Shown here: in pieces, positions 12,412 to 27,000 of the stretch
Layout of the letters: every line of letters starts with the position of its first letter
Numbering within the stretch: the stretch's first letter is position 1
DNA from: Anadara kagoshimensis
Taxonomy: Eukaryota > Mollusca > Bivalvia > Arcoida > Arcidae
DNA length: 64,000 bases
Assembly: GCA_021292105.1 (NCBI GenBank)
Contig: CM037866.1
Coordinates: 3,332,607-3,396,606, forward strand
Direction: 5' to 3'
The notes under the pieces: model-generated
The model's database searches: none
What the model saw: only the letters and a program-made list of their open reading frames with translations
What the model was told of the DNA's origin: nothing
Made by a program: the position numbers and the translations under genes

Positions 12412-15400
12412 AATAAAACATTTGTAAAGCACAAAAATGGCGACATCCAAACGTGGACAAGCTAAACATGGAATAGAGGAAATCTTCAAACTAATTACTG
12501 TCAAAGGTACTATTACGGTTACGTTGTTACAAAGGTTTGAACAGTATTTGAATCGACATCATAAACTGGAAGAACTTGATGGCGAACAGCTGTCGAAGAA
12601 TGCGAGACTTAACCGAATACAGAAAAAATTAATAGACTTAAGTCCTGAAACGTTTGATATTGTTTACAGATGGATAAAAGATTTTAGTGGAAAATTAAGC
12701 ATTTCAATGACAGGTATGTTGTGTTTACTATTTTTTTCTGAAGATTTGATGGGAAAAACAGTTAGTTAGGCGCCTTTTATTTGTTCTAAGTAATGTCATG
12801 GGAATTAAGAAGTAACAAACAAACAAATATACCAATCCATATTCAAACCAAAAACCTAAAGCAAAGTTAAAACTTTGAAGCTTGTAGATAAGATTAAACA
12901 CGTGAACATCCACTTGGTTAGGTGTAATGAACCCGATAGACCGACACCTGGTCATTTAGTATATAATAGGTTTTATAATAGGTCCCAGTTATAGTTCCTT
13001 TTAACATGCCTTTTAGGACATATCTGATGCAAATCTGATGCAATTTCGTTTAATATTTTTGTGTAAGTTCTTTTTGGCGACCTATAATTTCATGTGACTT
13101 CATCTTCACGTTAAACATTTATTACATTTGTTCAAAGCATAACACTACATTCATAATTTTTTTTCTTCAGAACAGATATCAGTTTAATCACAAAGTCTAT
13201 CAGTGATTATTTTGCACAAGGTAATACAAAAACAAGATACCATTTTCAATGACTATTATGCATTAAACAAGTTCTGTTTGAGTATCAAGACACTAAAACA
13301 TTATATTACTAACACAGTTCACCCATTTGCAAGTAGCAACCTCCGGTGTACACATAAAAAAGAAAGTATATGGATTTTCAGATTATTTACGGTTAATACA
13401 TAAAACTATTTACAGCATAATTACAAAGTATAAATGTATTTGTTATTGAACCAACACAGTATAAGTGTTATAATGTTATTAGTATTAGCATATGGTCCTT
13501 AAAATGTTATTAGTATTAGTATATGGTCCTGGATAAATTTGCCATGTTTCTTTCACACAATTTTGATTCCACACGTGGCGGGTGTAGCTAGCTAAATAGG
13601 AGGTGCTTACCCTTCCCTTATATTTAGAATATAAATATCACGCCTGGTACACGCATTTATAAAAGGAAAACAAATCATAAAAAACCTCCACCGTAAATTG
13701 TCAAGTTTTTAAAAACCTCGTATTTCTTTAAAAAAACTCTGCCCTCTTTGCATTGCTCTATGATGTTGACTATCTTAATATCTTTTCATTGTTTAAAATT
13801 AATTCGTTATACAAGGTGTAAGCTTTTTTCCCCAACACGAATATTTTTGCACAATTTTCTTTAAAAATTGCAACAAATATTTTGTAAACTCTTAAATTAT
13901 CAATACTTCATTTTTATTTATGAATCTTCACTCTTGTGTAGGTAATTTCTTAGTTATATCCCTCTTTCACGCATTTCAACCAAACGGTTTTCACTTGAAT
14001 TTTCCTACTTATATTACCTTTAATATTCATTTCGTGGGCAGTATGTTCTGTACGTCCAATTTTTTTTTTATTTTACAAGGAAGTTCTCTTTTTTTATTAA
14101 ACTTTTTCTGAAGTTAATTTTTGGAAAGGATGTGGCAATCAAATGATGATTAAGTCAGACGAAAGCAAAGGTTATGCATTACTATTTCCTAGGGACATAT
14201 TATTGTACCTTTTTTAAAAAACCGTTCAATTTCATCTTATTTGTGTCATTTTATTTAAAAATAAATCACCATTCTCCCGTTAATTTTTTTATGGAATGTA
14301 AAAAGTCATACCCTAAATTTCTGATAGCATTTATATAATATAAATTAAACCTTTCAAAAATGTCGTTGGGGTCCTTAGGAAGACACTCTAAAAACCGATG
14401 ACCTGCATCACAGCAGGCCAGGTACGTTAATGAATTTTCTTTTCATATTGTCCTGAGCGTGCTGTTTACACTGTTCCACACACACCACTTCAGCTTTAGC
14501 CAGTTACGTCTTGATATAATAAAAAAAATTTGACTTTGGTGTTAAACCCCATTCAGTAAATTTTGTTTTTCATGGTTAAATAAAAAATGGAAAAAAGTGT
14601 TTTAGGATATAACAGTGAAAATATGCATACAGTTAATGTGTACAACACAACAAAACAGCGAAAACGTAAAAAATGGCATATTTGGTTGAACATGAGATCT
14701 TAAAGCAAGGAAGTAAGGCCGATTGCTAGGCATCGCGTGTGATCAAAATTGAAGATGAAAGAAACATGACATGGGATGTTAAATATATACAGGGCGATTT
14801 TGGATCTATAAGTATTTAAAAATATCGGATAATTTGGATACCATGTTGTCTCCCCTAACGTTTGAGCGGTTCCATTACATAAAATTAAATAATGTGACAA
14901 TGACGTTGTTTCGAGTGTTCGCAATGTTAAAGGGTGCTGATTACAAAATTAATTTGATGTTTGTTTCTGCAACTGATTTAATATTTACATTGTGATGTTT
15001 TATTGAATTAAACTCTGTTTGAGACCAAATGTAATTATAGGAGTATTTGTACTAAAGCTAAAGTAATATCACTCATTTCTTCTGAATATACATATACTTG
15101 TGACGTCATTGAGAGACTATTCCAGTGAAATAGATGTCGTACATTATAGTTTTAATAGTTATTTTTTAGGATTAAAAAACAAAAATATGAACTTCAAAAA
15201 AATCGAAATGCAAATATAATCATTGAACTGTCTTGAAATGCCACTTTTAGTGTTATAACCTACATTACTTTGTCAAACAAACTACTCAAAACGTGGTGGG
15301 TTAAATATATCAAATATCTATCCAAAAGACTGACTTCTGATTGTAGAGTCATCATCATGTGTTATTGAACTATATTTTCAGAAATAACAGAAATTAACAA

Positions 15401-18400
15401 CACAGTTCTAGAGTTTGCTTTGACTGAAGTGTTTCAACACCAGAGGTACCCACCTCTCTGTGATAAAAACAAATTTGATCAATTATTAGCCGCTAGATGT
15501 TTACGTATAGCTAATGAGAAGAGGACTGGGGTGTACGCATCACTTGAAGTATTACTTGAAGAGTCTGTGGAAAAAATAAAGACAAACTGTATTGAATATT
15601 TGAAAAGGAAACTATACCAATTTCCGTTAAACAAAAGACAGGCGAGTTTTTTTAGATTTCGTTTTTTTTTAATTTTTAAAGGACGAAAGATACTTGTAAG
15701 TTTTGCTTGTAAAGGATTTGCAGAAATGTGAACCATGTTATTTTTTTTAAATTCACATTCAGAAGATTACCTAAATCATTCAACTCCATATGTCTGAAAA
15801 ATACTAAATTTCAAAAGTATGTGATGGATTTCTATCTTTCCATCTCATCTTACTAAGTTTGAAATAAAAAGATACGACTGATTCTGTTACTTCTACTTCA
15901 TACTTTGACTTCTAACTCAATTATAAAACAGGTATATTGCTGCATAGAAAAAGTAAATTAACAATAGAAAAAATAAATTCATGTTTGTCATACAGTTTTA
16001 AATGTAGCCATTCGTGGGCGTCAAAATTGAGGTAAAAGTTAATATGGAGCAGAACTTTATACCTTGCATGAGGGAGTATACCTTAGTTTTGAAGGTTTTC
16101 AGTTTATAACTTGTAGCAAATTTAGACAGTATTTCCTACTGAGTTTATGCTTTCCATAACAGGTTATTCTTAATATAATTATTTTTTGTGTTAGAAAAAA
16201 CTACATTTATTTTTATTCAGGTAAAGTCAATTTTGATAGAAAACAAAACAATTGATTCACATATATCGGATTTAGAATCAAGTGATGAAGGAGATCCGTT
16301 TATTTTGTATGCAGCCGCAATAGTTTATCAACACCACATTCATGTACTCTGTGCTGCAGAAGAAGGACTCGAAGAATATGTTTTTTATCCATCAGAGTTG
16401 CCATCAGAACGAGAATCTTGTGATCATAAGTTCATCGGCCATTTGTCTGAAAACAACTACTTCAGTTTAGGTAAATATACATTTTAATCTGCATTGAAAG
16501 TTACAGTAATTTATAAGTTACTTCTTTATTCAAACTTATTTTTATTATAGTTTCTGTATTTTTAGTAGTTATTATTTTGAGGTGTTGAGTAAACATTTAA
16601 GACGTTTGCATTTAATATACTTTATTGTTGATGATACCACTTAAACAGCAGTGCTCGGTGACGTCTTGACACATGTTTTAAAGGGATGTTTATAGATTGT
16701 CTAATAAGATGAACATCTCTAATCAACCTGAGTTTATAACGGATTTCGTTGATAAATGTGTGGCATGTTCCACTAATTTCATTTTGAACCTGGGGTTTTC
16801 TCATATGTTATAGTTTTGCTCTATCGTAAAACGTTTACATATTATGCTTTTGTGGAGGAGCAACAAGATTGGGTTATAAGTCGGTTTTACAAAGAAATGC
16901 AAGGCATGTAAACCGATGTTTATAGGTATTCTGCACCATCTTGTGCTCAGGTTAAAATCTGGGTAAAGGAAATCAACTGCGGCAGCATATCTTTAAAATT
17001 TGGATCCAGGTCTTGACGCACATTGGATGCAGCCGACGAGTAAACGTGTAACAACGTTTGGGATCTGGTATACTCTTGATAAGTAGAAGAAAAAACGCAG
17101 GCATTTTACATGATCGCGTTTAAATAATCTTACATGATCGTTCTGTTATGCAGAAGATTTGCGTCTCCAAATCTCTTAGCGATTAACAAATGACACTCAG
17201 TTTACCAGTATGTGACGCCTTGTTGAAGCGTTTAGGTCAAAAGATGATTTTCTTTTGCTTCTGATGACTCTTATTAAGGCTTGGGTTTATTATTATGAGC
17301 TAGAGAAAGAAAGCTCAAAGTCGGTTAGGGCCTGGGTCTATTAAAGCCAAAGAAGGTCAAGACGTAACTTTTAACCAAGGTTTTCGTCTCAGTATATTTA
17401 GACGCAAAAGATGCAGGACTTTTCACCCAAAAAAGTACAACAACTAGAGTGCACAATGTTGCTTGACCTGCTGAGAACCGTTATTCGTGAAAAACGCTGA
17501 GTTAAAACTCTCTAAAGTTGTTTTGTTGCAACAGGATAACGAAAGAGTCCAGATTTGCATAGTTCCCAGTTACAAAATTAAAAGAAAGATATTCGTGGAC
17601 GTCATTTCCTGTCAGAGAAAGAAGTCGTGAAGATAGTTGAGGAGTTGGTCAATGGAAAAGACTCTTGACTTTTCAATTCTGGGATGATGATACTTAAACA
17701 CCATTGATGTAAATACATGTACATCACTCTAGAGGACAATTTCATCGAAAAATGTGGTTCTCAATCGGAAATAAGCAAGGCTGGATACTTATTGATTCGC
17801 CCTCGTAAATTTGTCTTGAAGCTTGTAATTGTTAATTTCATTTACCGAACTATTAATCTGTTAAATCTGGGTTTTAACAAACTGCTGACTATCACTCACA
17901 ATATTCCCGTTTCATGTTAATGGTGAAGTATTTAAAATCCACATGTGGTCATTTTCACACAACACTGTACGAGTTATCTCCCTTTCACTAAAGTGAAATC
18001 TAATCGATAAACAGTTTTAAAATATGACACAATTGCCTCAACATTAAAATACGTTATCATACCCTTCAAAATAAATTTAAATTACCGTAGATTTCACGAA
18101 GAATTAATTAAATAAACCTGCCATTGCTGATTATTTCATAAAAAGTTATGATTTTACATCGTAAGACGCAAACTTCTCTGACTACTTTTTAATGCATCAG
18201 CCATGCTGAATGCTTTATAGCGATCGTTGGATTTTTTTCGTATTTAGCGCCGCTCTCATTTCACCTTGACAGCCAATCAAATCCTTCGTTTCGACTGAAA
18301 TTACGGGAATTTACATATACGGTATCCCAGGTATGTATAAACTCTAATCTGAGTGATTGGGTCTCCCACAAATTTACGAAAGCAATGTTTTCATCATGTA

Positions 18401-21002
18401 AACATGTGCCAATCTAAAAAGTATTCATACGCGTATTAGTCCTGAATTGTTTTTGCTGGATATATATTTTAATTCTTCACTATTGTATGATAATTTTAAG
18501 ATGAAAACCATAAAAATCTATTAAGTATACGCCCCTCGGAAAACCCAACAAAAATGACGATCTTGTCAGTTTGCGCCGACGTTCTTCTTTTTGACCTACA
18601 GTGCTGTACATGTGGTTGTTTTACAGTCGCCGCCATATTGGATTTTTTTTTAATTTACGCAAAGTGACATCGATAAATAAACACAAAGTATGCTCATTAA
18701 ACAGTTTTTAAGTTAAATGACTTTAAACATGGATCACATTTGATGATAAATTATATATATTTTTTAAAAATTGATTGTCAATAATATTTCGTGTTTGGGA
18801 TATCCCGACCTGGTTCATTAATATTCATCATAACGTCACGAGGATTTTCCCGCTTTCATTGGGTATTAAAATTCATTCCTGTCAGTTTGCCGGTACCGCA
18901 ATTATGCATAACAAAAAAGTAGAAATCAAAGATTATTCCCAAAAATGTGATACGAAACTGAAAGAAGAAGTTTATTTTCAAGTTATTGGCTATGTTGATA
19001 AATCGTTTGTGACTCGTGAAGTTGTGTAGGATATTGATACCGTAGTTCGTTTGCAAATTAGCCATGTGTTTGGGGGCATGCCTGCATTTGACACCCAAAG
19101 CCCCTGCTCAAATGTATTCACATAGCGTAGTGACTGACCTTTTTAGTGCAGTAACCCTTGCCCCTTTTAAAATGATCATGACACCCTGTCCTTTTCAGTT
19201 ATCAGTTTAATATAAAAACGACATGCTTTATTCTCAAATCTCTGCTACATACTTTCGATCTTCCGCACACACTCCACTTCTCACCATATGTCTCCGAAGA
19301 CAGACAATTTCATCATCAATGTTCATTTAAATACTTTTCCAGTTGTTTATTTTGAATCAACAAAATAAATCGACAAGAAAGAACAACAATCAAAATCTAA
19401 ACAAAACTGAAAAAACGATGTTTTAAAATTTTCAGATAAAATTTTTTTACCTTGTTACAAGTCCTTATTAGATCGTTTTTACAGTGGATATCCGATTAAA
19501 GTTGTTGTCAGTAGTTTAATCCATGGTTTTTACAACCTTTAATTTCTTTTCATGAAGCCATATTACTTCATTTCACATTTATATAATATGCAGGAAAACA
19601 AAACAGTTATTGTGCTTTCTTAAGTTCTTCCGATTTCTAGAGCACCGTTGGTGAAGTAGAACAGAAACTAAGGGCGGGTAAAATATGGTTTCAATCTTGT
19701 GAACTTAACTCCTCTTACAGTTTTCAACCAAAAACCTTGAAACTTCACAGAATGTTAATATATATATTGAGGATGTGACCTGACTTTATGGAAATATTTC
19801 AAGATTTTCCCCCCATTTTTCCAGACTTTACTTTAAAACTTAGTCACTTTTTAGCAAGTATTTGAATGGGGGTACCTACTTTGTGAACTCAACTCCTCTT
19901 ACAGTTTCCAACCAAAAGCCTTGAAACTTCACAGAATGTTTATATATATATTGAAGATGTGCACCTGACTTTATGGAAATATTTTAAGATTTTTTTCTCC
20001 TTTTTTCCAGACTTTGAAACTTAGTCACTTTTTAGCAAGTATTAGAATGGGGGTACCTACTTTGTGAACTCAACTCCTCTTACATTTTCTCTTAAATTCA
20101 AAGTAATTTTATTGTAACATTTTAGTTGTCTAAATAATAATCAATTAATTTTCAATTAATCGTATTCAGAAATATTTACCCCTTTGTACACAATTCTTGT
20201 CAACAAACTTTTTTGAAAGAGAAAGTTGCCTGGACAACTTCTGTAATTGGGAGGTGCAGATTATTAGCTTATTGTGTCAGGATGGTTTATACCAATTCAG
20301 GCTTTTGAAGCTAACTTGGACAATTTATATATATTCAACAATAATTTTAAATACATTTAAATTATTTCTGAAACAAAGGTTTTATTTTTATTTTTTTTTT
20401 TATTTTTATTTTTCAAATTAATTGTGAATTTAATGAATAAAATTAATGACTTCAACAATGGTTAATCTGTCAATTTTAAGTCAAGGGAAATAGCTGGTCA
20501 TGGTGAAAGTTTTTTTTGTGATGATGACACTATGTCGATGATGATGTGGCATGATGATCTGGTGAAAATGATGACAATAAAAATGATGATGATGACATTC
20601 AGTTCTGCTGCTGCCGATAATGATGATGATGATGATGATGTCACCATGATGATGATGATATGACATGAGATATAATGATAATGATGATGTGACATGAGGA
20701 GATATGATGATGATGTCACCATGATGATGATATGACACGAGGAGATATGATAATGATGTTGATGATGGTGATGACATGAGTTCTGTTGATGCCGATGATG
20801 ATAATGATTATCGTGATGAAGAAGATGATAGTGATGGTGGTGATAAAAATAAGCTCTGTTGCTATGAATGATGATAGTGATGATGACGATGTGACTTGAC
20901 GAACTTTGATGATGATTATGATTGTGACATGAGTTCTGTTGCTACCGATGATGATGATGGTGGCAATGATGACATTCAGTACTGCTGAGCACTGCCGATA
21001 GT

Positions 21003-21040
<38 letters not shown>

Positions 21041-24000
21041 AATGGTGGTGGTGGTTATGATGATGATGGTGGTGATGACGTTCAGTTCTGCTGCTGTCGA
21101 TGATGATAATAATTCACGATGATGATGATGATGATAACAAAGCCAATGTCTTCGTGCTGATGATGTGACATTATGATGATGATGATGATGATGACATTCA
21201 ATACTGCTGCTGCTGATAATGATGATGATTATGTCTAGGTTTCCACAAATTAAAAATAATTAGTAGCCAAATTTCCTAAATTTGTGAAAATATAGTCCTT
21301 TTTAAAGTATTTTCCCACAAATTTGCTAAAATAGGTTACTTTTTGAAAGAATTCCTCAGAAATTAGTAGCCAATGGAGATTTTGGCTACAAGGAATGGAA
21401 ACATAGTTATGTGGCACGAAGAGCTATGATGATGATGTGACCATAATAATGATGTAACATGAGGTTTTCTGAAAATGATTAATATAATGGTGGTGGTGAT
21501 TGTCACGGCATGGGTTCTACTGCTGCTGCTAATGACGATGATGATAATGATGATGATGATGATATCTTCATGTTGATGATCAAAATGTGATATGAGGAGT
21601 GATAATGATGATGATGGTGATGATTACAGATCCAGTTTGGGTTTTCTTCCAGTCAACTGCATTTTAGTGGAGTTATGCCCCTTTCACTTTGTGAATTTTA
21701 TCAAAATGATGGTTTCTCTGGACTTTTTTCCGTTACGCTTGAGATATTTCACTCAGATTCGGGGTCGGGTCTTTAGTAGCCTCTCTTGATTTTTGAAAAA
21801 TTGAAAATTTATATTTATGCGAATTACTTAGTTTACTCAATTGATAAACATTGCGTGGCATGTCCATTTTGACCATTGTAACATATTTATATGTTAGAAC
21901 CTAACAACTTGCATAAAAAGCAGACTTGTTGTTAGAAGCTTCCCGATCACAGTATCAATTATTTGCATGATTTTCATTTGTTACTGATTCATTAAACTAA
22001 TCTCAGTTTCAAGTGCACATTTTTTTATCAAATTGCTCAGTTTAGCTGGTGCTTCAGTACCTTCAGTACTTTGATTATTGTGAACACGAGATCGGTTCGC
22101 CAAATTGCAGAAATTATTGGATGCATGCCGTCGCAATATTTGACTAGATTCCGAAATGTATTCCGAAAATTTATTCCAAATGTGCATATGTAACAAAATG
22201 CATTATCCGTCTCAGAATACATATCTCACGATAAAACAGATATATTTCTTTCACGCTCATTTACCAGGCGCACTATTTCCATGCGTATTCATATCTTATT
22301 TTTTCAAAGCAAAGAAGCCCGATATCTTGGAAGAAAGCGATAGCAAAGTACGCGTTGACTATCGTTAAACGCCGAACAAAAAAATTGAAAAAAAGTGTTT
22401 TAGGATATAATAGTGAAAATATGCATACAGTTCATGTGTACAACACAAGAAAACAAAGCGAAAACTTAAAAAATTTCATATTTAGTTGAACATGTTAACT
22501 TAAAGCAGGGAAGTAAGGCCGATTGCTATGCATCGCGTGTTATGAAAATTGAAGATAAAGAAACGTGACATGGTATTTTTAAATATATACAGGGCGATTT
22601 TGGATCTATAAGCATTTAAAAATATCGGATAATTTGGATACCATGTTGTATCCCCTAACGTTTGAGCGGAGCGGTTCCATTACATAAAATTAAATAATGT
22701 GATGTTAAAGGGTGCTGATTACATGATGTAGCGGCAAAATTCATTTGATGTTTTTATCTGCAACTGATTAAATATTTACATTGTGATGTTTTATTGTCCC
22801 CGGCCGCAACGCGGAGCGGAGACATAGAAATGCCGGGCGTCGTCCGTGTGTCCGTGCGTCCGTGTTTCCGTCCGTCTCACTTTTTTGTAAGCGCTCTCAT
22901 GCCTACACATTTTTAATGGTTTTCAATCAATTTATACCAAATGTTTATACCACTAATACCTTGGTCAAGTTCGAAAATCAGCATTGGTTGATACTTTTTG
23001 TTGGAGTTATTGGACTTTGACCACAATAATGACTCTGTTGTATCAAAAACTTGACCTTGTAAGCGCTCTCATGCCTACACATTTTGACGGATTTTCATTA
23101 AATTTATACCAAATGTTTATACCACCAATACCTTGGTCAAGTTTGAATATCAGCAATGGTCAATACTTTCTGTTGGAGTTATGGGACTTTGACCACAATA
23201 ATGACTCCGTTTTATCCAAAAATTGACATTGTAAGCGCTCTCATGCCTACAAATTTTGACGTATTTACATGAAATTTATACCAAATGTTCATACCACAAA
23301 CAATCTTGACCAGATATTGACAACAGATGACGAGGCATCATCTTGTGTTTTTCCTGTCCCTATTCTGACCATTTTCTTACATGTATATCTCTGCAATAAG
23401 GTATGTGAATTTATACAGTATGTAAACCTGAATATGAAACTTGAATATGATTTTTAAACAAAAACTGTACAGTGATATTGTCTCGTACATTTTAGATAAA
23501 CTTATTTATGTTAATACATATTTGTTTGATTTTAGATTGTAGTATTTTGGATATATTTGCGACAGGAAAAATAGTAAAAAATAGATGGGTGGTAGGGGTA
23601 AAAAATGTTTCTCCCGACCTCCCCACACATTTAATTCTGGAACAGCCCTGTATGTTTGAAAATATTGCAATTTCATATACAGTATACTAGTATACTGCTT
23701 GACCGGCGGGGGACCCAGGAATTCTATTCTTGTTGAATTAAACTCTGTTTGAGACCAAATGTAATTATAGGAGTATTTGTACTAAAGCTAAAGTAATATC
23801 ACTCATTTCTTCTGAATATACATATACTTGTGACGTCATTGAGAGACTATTCCAGCGAAATAGATGTCGTACATAATAGTTTTAATAGTTATTTTTTAGG
23901 ATTAAAAAACAAAAATATGAACTTCAAAAAAATCGAAATGCAAATATAATCATTGAACTGTCTTGAAATGCCACTTTTAGTGTTATAACCTACATTACTT

Positions 24001-27000
24001 TGTCAAACAAACTACTCAAAACGTGGTGGGTTAAATATATCAAATATCTATCCAAAAGACTGACTTCTGATTGTAGAGTCATCATCATGTGTTATTGAAC
24101 TATATTTTCAGAAATAACAGCAATTAACAACACAGTTCTAGAGTTTGCTTTGACTGAAGTGTTTCAACACCAGCGGATACACATATCCCCCTGTAGTAAA
24201 AGAAAATTTGATCGATTATTAGAAGCTAGATTTTTACGTATAGCTAATGAGAAGAGGACTGGGGTGTACGCATCACTTGAAGTATTACTTGAAGAGTCTG
24301 TGGGAGAAATAAAGACAAAATGTATTGAATATTTGAAAAGGAAACCAAAACCGTTTCCGTTAGACCTAGGACAGGCGAGTTCTTTTTAGATTTCGTTTGC
24401 ATGATCTCTGCATTAATTTCTTTTTAATTTTTAAAGGACGAAAGATACTTGTTAGTTTTGTTTGTAAAGGATTTGCGGAAATGAGGACCAAGTTATTTTT
24501 TTTTAATTCACATTCAGAAGATTACCTAAATCATTCAACTCCATATGTCTGAAAAATACTAAATTTCAAAAGTATGTGATGGATTTCTATCTTTCCATCT
24601 CATCTTACTAAGTTTGAAATAAAAAGATACGACTGATTCTGTTACTTCTACTTCATACTTTGACTTCTAACTCAATTATAAAACAGGTATATTGCTGCAT
24701 AGAAAAAGGAAATTGACAATAGAAAAAATAAAATCGTGTTTGTCATACAGTTTTAAATGTAGCCTTTCGTGGGCGTCAAAATTTAGGTAAAAGTAAATAT
24801 GGAGCAGAACTTGATACCTTGCATGAGGGAGTATACTTCAGTTTTGAAGGTTTTCAGATTATAACTTGTAGCAAATTTAGACAGTATTTCCTACTGAGTT
24901 TATGCTATTCCATAATATGTTATTGTTTATATAATTATGTTTTGTGTTAGAAAAAATTACATTTATTTTTATTCAGGTAAAGTCAATTTTGATAGAAAAC
25001 AAAACAATTGATTCACATATATCGGATTTAGAATCAAGTGATGAAGGAGATCCGTTTATTTTGTATGCAGCCTCGATAGTTTATCAACATCACATTCATG
25101 TACTCTGTGCTGCAGAAGAAGGACTCGAAGAATATGTTTTTTATCCATCAGAGTTGCCATCAGAACGAAAATCTTGTGATCATAAGTTCATCGGTCATTT
25201 GTCTGAAAACAACTACTTCAGTTTAGGTAAATATAAATTTTAATCTGCATTGAAAGTTACAGTAACTCATAAGTTACTTCTTTATTCAAACTTATTTTTA
25301 TTAAAGTTTCTGTATTTCCAGTATTTATTATTTTGAGGTGTTGAGTAAACATTTAAGACGTTTGCATTTAATATACTTTATTGTTGATGATACCACTTAA
25401 ACAGCAGTGCTCGGTGACGTCTTGACACATGTTTTAAAGGTATGTTTATAGATTGTCTAATAAGATGAACATCTCTAATCAACCTAAGTTTATAACGGAT
25501 TTCGTTGATAAATGTGTGGCATGTTCCACTAATTTCATTTTAAACCTGGGGTTTTCTCATATGTTATAGTTTTGCTCTATCGTAAAACGTTTACATATTA
25601 TGTTTTTGTGGAGGAGCAACAAGATCGGATTATAAGTCGGTTTTACAAAGAAATGCAGGCATGTAAACTGATGTTTTTAGGTATTCTGCACTATCTTATT
25701 CTCGGGTTAAAATCAAGGTAAGAGAAATCAACCGCGGCAGCATATCTTTAGCATTTGGAGCCAGGTCTCGACGCACACTGGATGCAGCCGACGAGGAAAT
25801 GTGTAACAACGTTCGGGATCTGGTATACTCTTGATAAGTAGAAGAAAAAACGCAGGCATTTTACATGATCACGTTTAAAAAATCTTACATGATCGTTCAG
25901 TTATGCAGAATATTTGCATCTCCAAATCTCTTAGCGATTAACAAATGGCACTCACTTTACCAGTATGTGACGCCTTGTTGAAGCGTTTAGGTTAAAAGAT
26001 TATTTTCTTTTGCTTCTGATGACTCTTATTGAGGCTTTGGTTTATTATTATGAGCTAGAGAAAGAAAGTTCAAAGTCGGTTAGGGCCTGGGTCTATTAAA
26101 GCCAAAGAAGGTCAAGACGTAACTTCTAACCAAGGTTTTAGTCTTAGTATATTTAGACGCAAAAGATGCAGGACTTTTTACCCAAACGAAGTACAACAAA
26201 TAGAGTGCACAATGTTGCTTGACCTGCTGAGAACCGTTATTCGTGAAAAAACGCCGAGTTAAAACTCTCTAAAGTTGGTTTGCTGCAACAGGATAACGAG
26301 AGAGTCCAGATTTGCATAGTTGTAATTGATGCTCTAGAAAAGGGCATTAATAAGAACCACACTCGCTCATAATCGCCTGACCTAGATCTTAGCGACTTTT
26401 TCCCAGTTACAAAATTAAAAGAAAGATATTCGTGGACGTCATTTCCTGTCAGAGAAAGAAGTCGTGAAGATAGTTGAGGAGTTGGTCAATGGAAAAGACT
26501 TTTCAATTCTGGGATGATGATACTTAAACACCATTGATGTAAATACATGTACATCACTCTAGAATACAATTTCATCGAAAAAAGTTGTTCTCAATCGGAA
26601 ATAAGCAAGGCTGGATACTTATTGATTCGCCCTCGTAAATATGTCTTGGAGCTTGTAATTGTTAATTTTATTTACCAAACTATTAATCATTAATGAAACC
26701 GTCCCTTTAAAAAAAGACTATTTTAAAAGAAAAATCTTAGCTTGATTTAAATTATAAAATTGTCTATTAGTGCCATCTTAAAAAAACAAACATACCTTTC
26801 CATGTCCAAATCACATCCTAACATATATCTAACGTTACCATCAACAAATTATTTTTAAATCGACTCTGTATAATATGTAATTAAAAAATTTTATTTCAAA
26901 AGAAAAATCTATGAAAACAAACACTCCAATCAACGTCAAATTCACAACCCCAAAAGAAAAATTGAAGCTAGCAGAGTGAGGCCGGGTGCTATAGATGGTT

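Larger units (their letters stand above)
14586..17858 (+). repeat. Segmental duplication, copy 1 (carries exons 2a and 3a)
   Basis: From about ggaaaaaagtgttttagg to tttaccgaactattaatc the sequence matches 22388-26688 with few differences per line, in introns as well as exons. It is a direct repeat about 7.8 kb from its partner. It includes a diverged FB1 arm at the left end and a 1.4-kb stretch after exon 3a with no recognised coding content. Compared with copy 2 it lacks a ~936-bp insertion and a ~80-bp segment. Confidence 0.9.
22388..26688 (+). repeat. Segmental duplication, copy 2 (carries exons 2b and 3b)
   Basis: Second copy of the 14586-17858 block, in the same orientation, ending at caaactattaatc. 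It is longer because of an insertion at 22797-23732 and about 80 extra bases at 26321-26401 (absent from copy 1 between CATAGTT and CCCAGTTAC). The identical introns just upstream of exon 2 suggest a recent event. Confidence 0.9.

Noticed and set aside
15382..16470. Calling gene 1 an active OTU deubiquitinase
   Set aside because: No D-G-x-C motif is visible and the expected H-Y-x-S is N-Y-F-S; only one segment supports the fold.
17330..17480. Possible degraded reverse transcriptase in the duplicated intron
   Set aside because: A short L-D-A-K-D-A-like stretch only; stops on both sides and no second motif.
18240..18860. Possible internal promoter with CCAAT and CRE-like boxes
   Set aside because: Single short matches in a long intron without a nearby first exon; kept only as a remark.
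20481..20777. His/Ile/Ser-rich frames on the minus strand
   Set aside because: They are produced by the GAT array and have no splice or start context.
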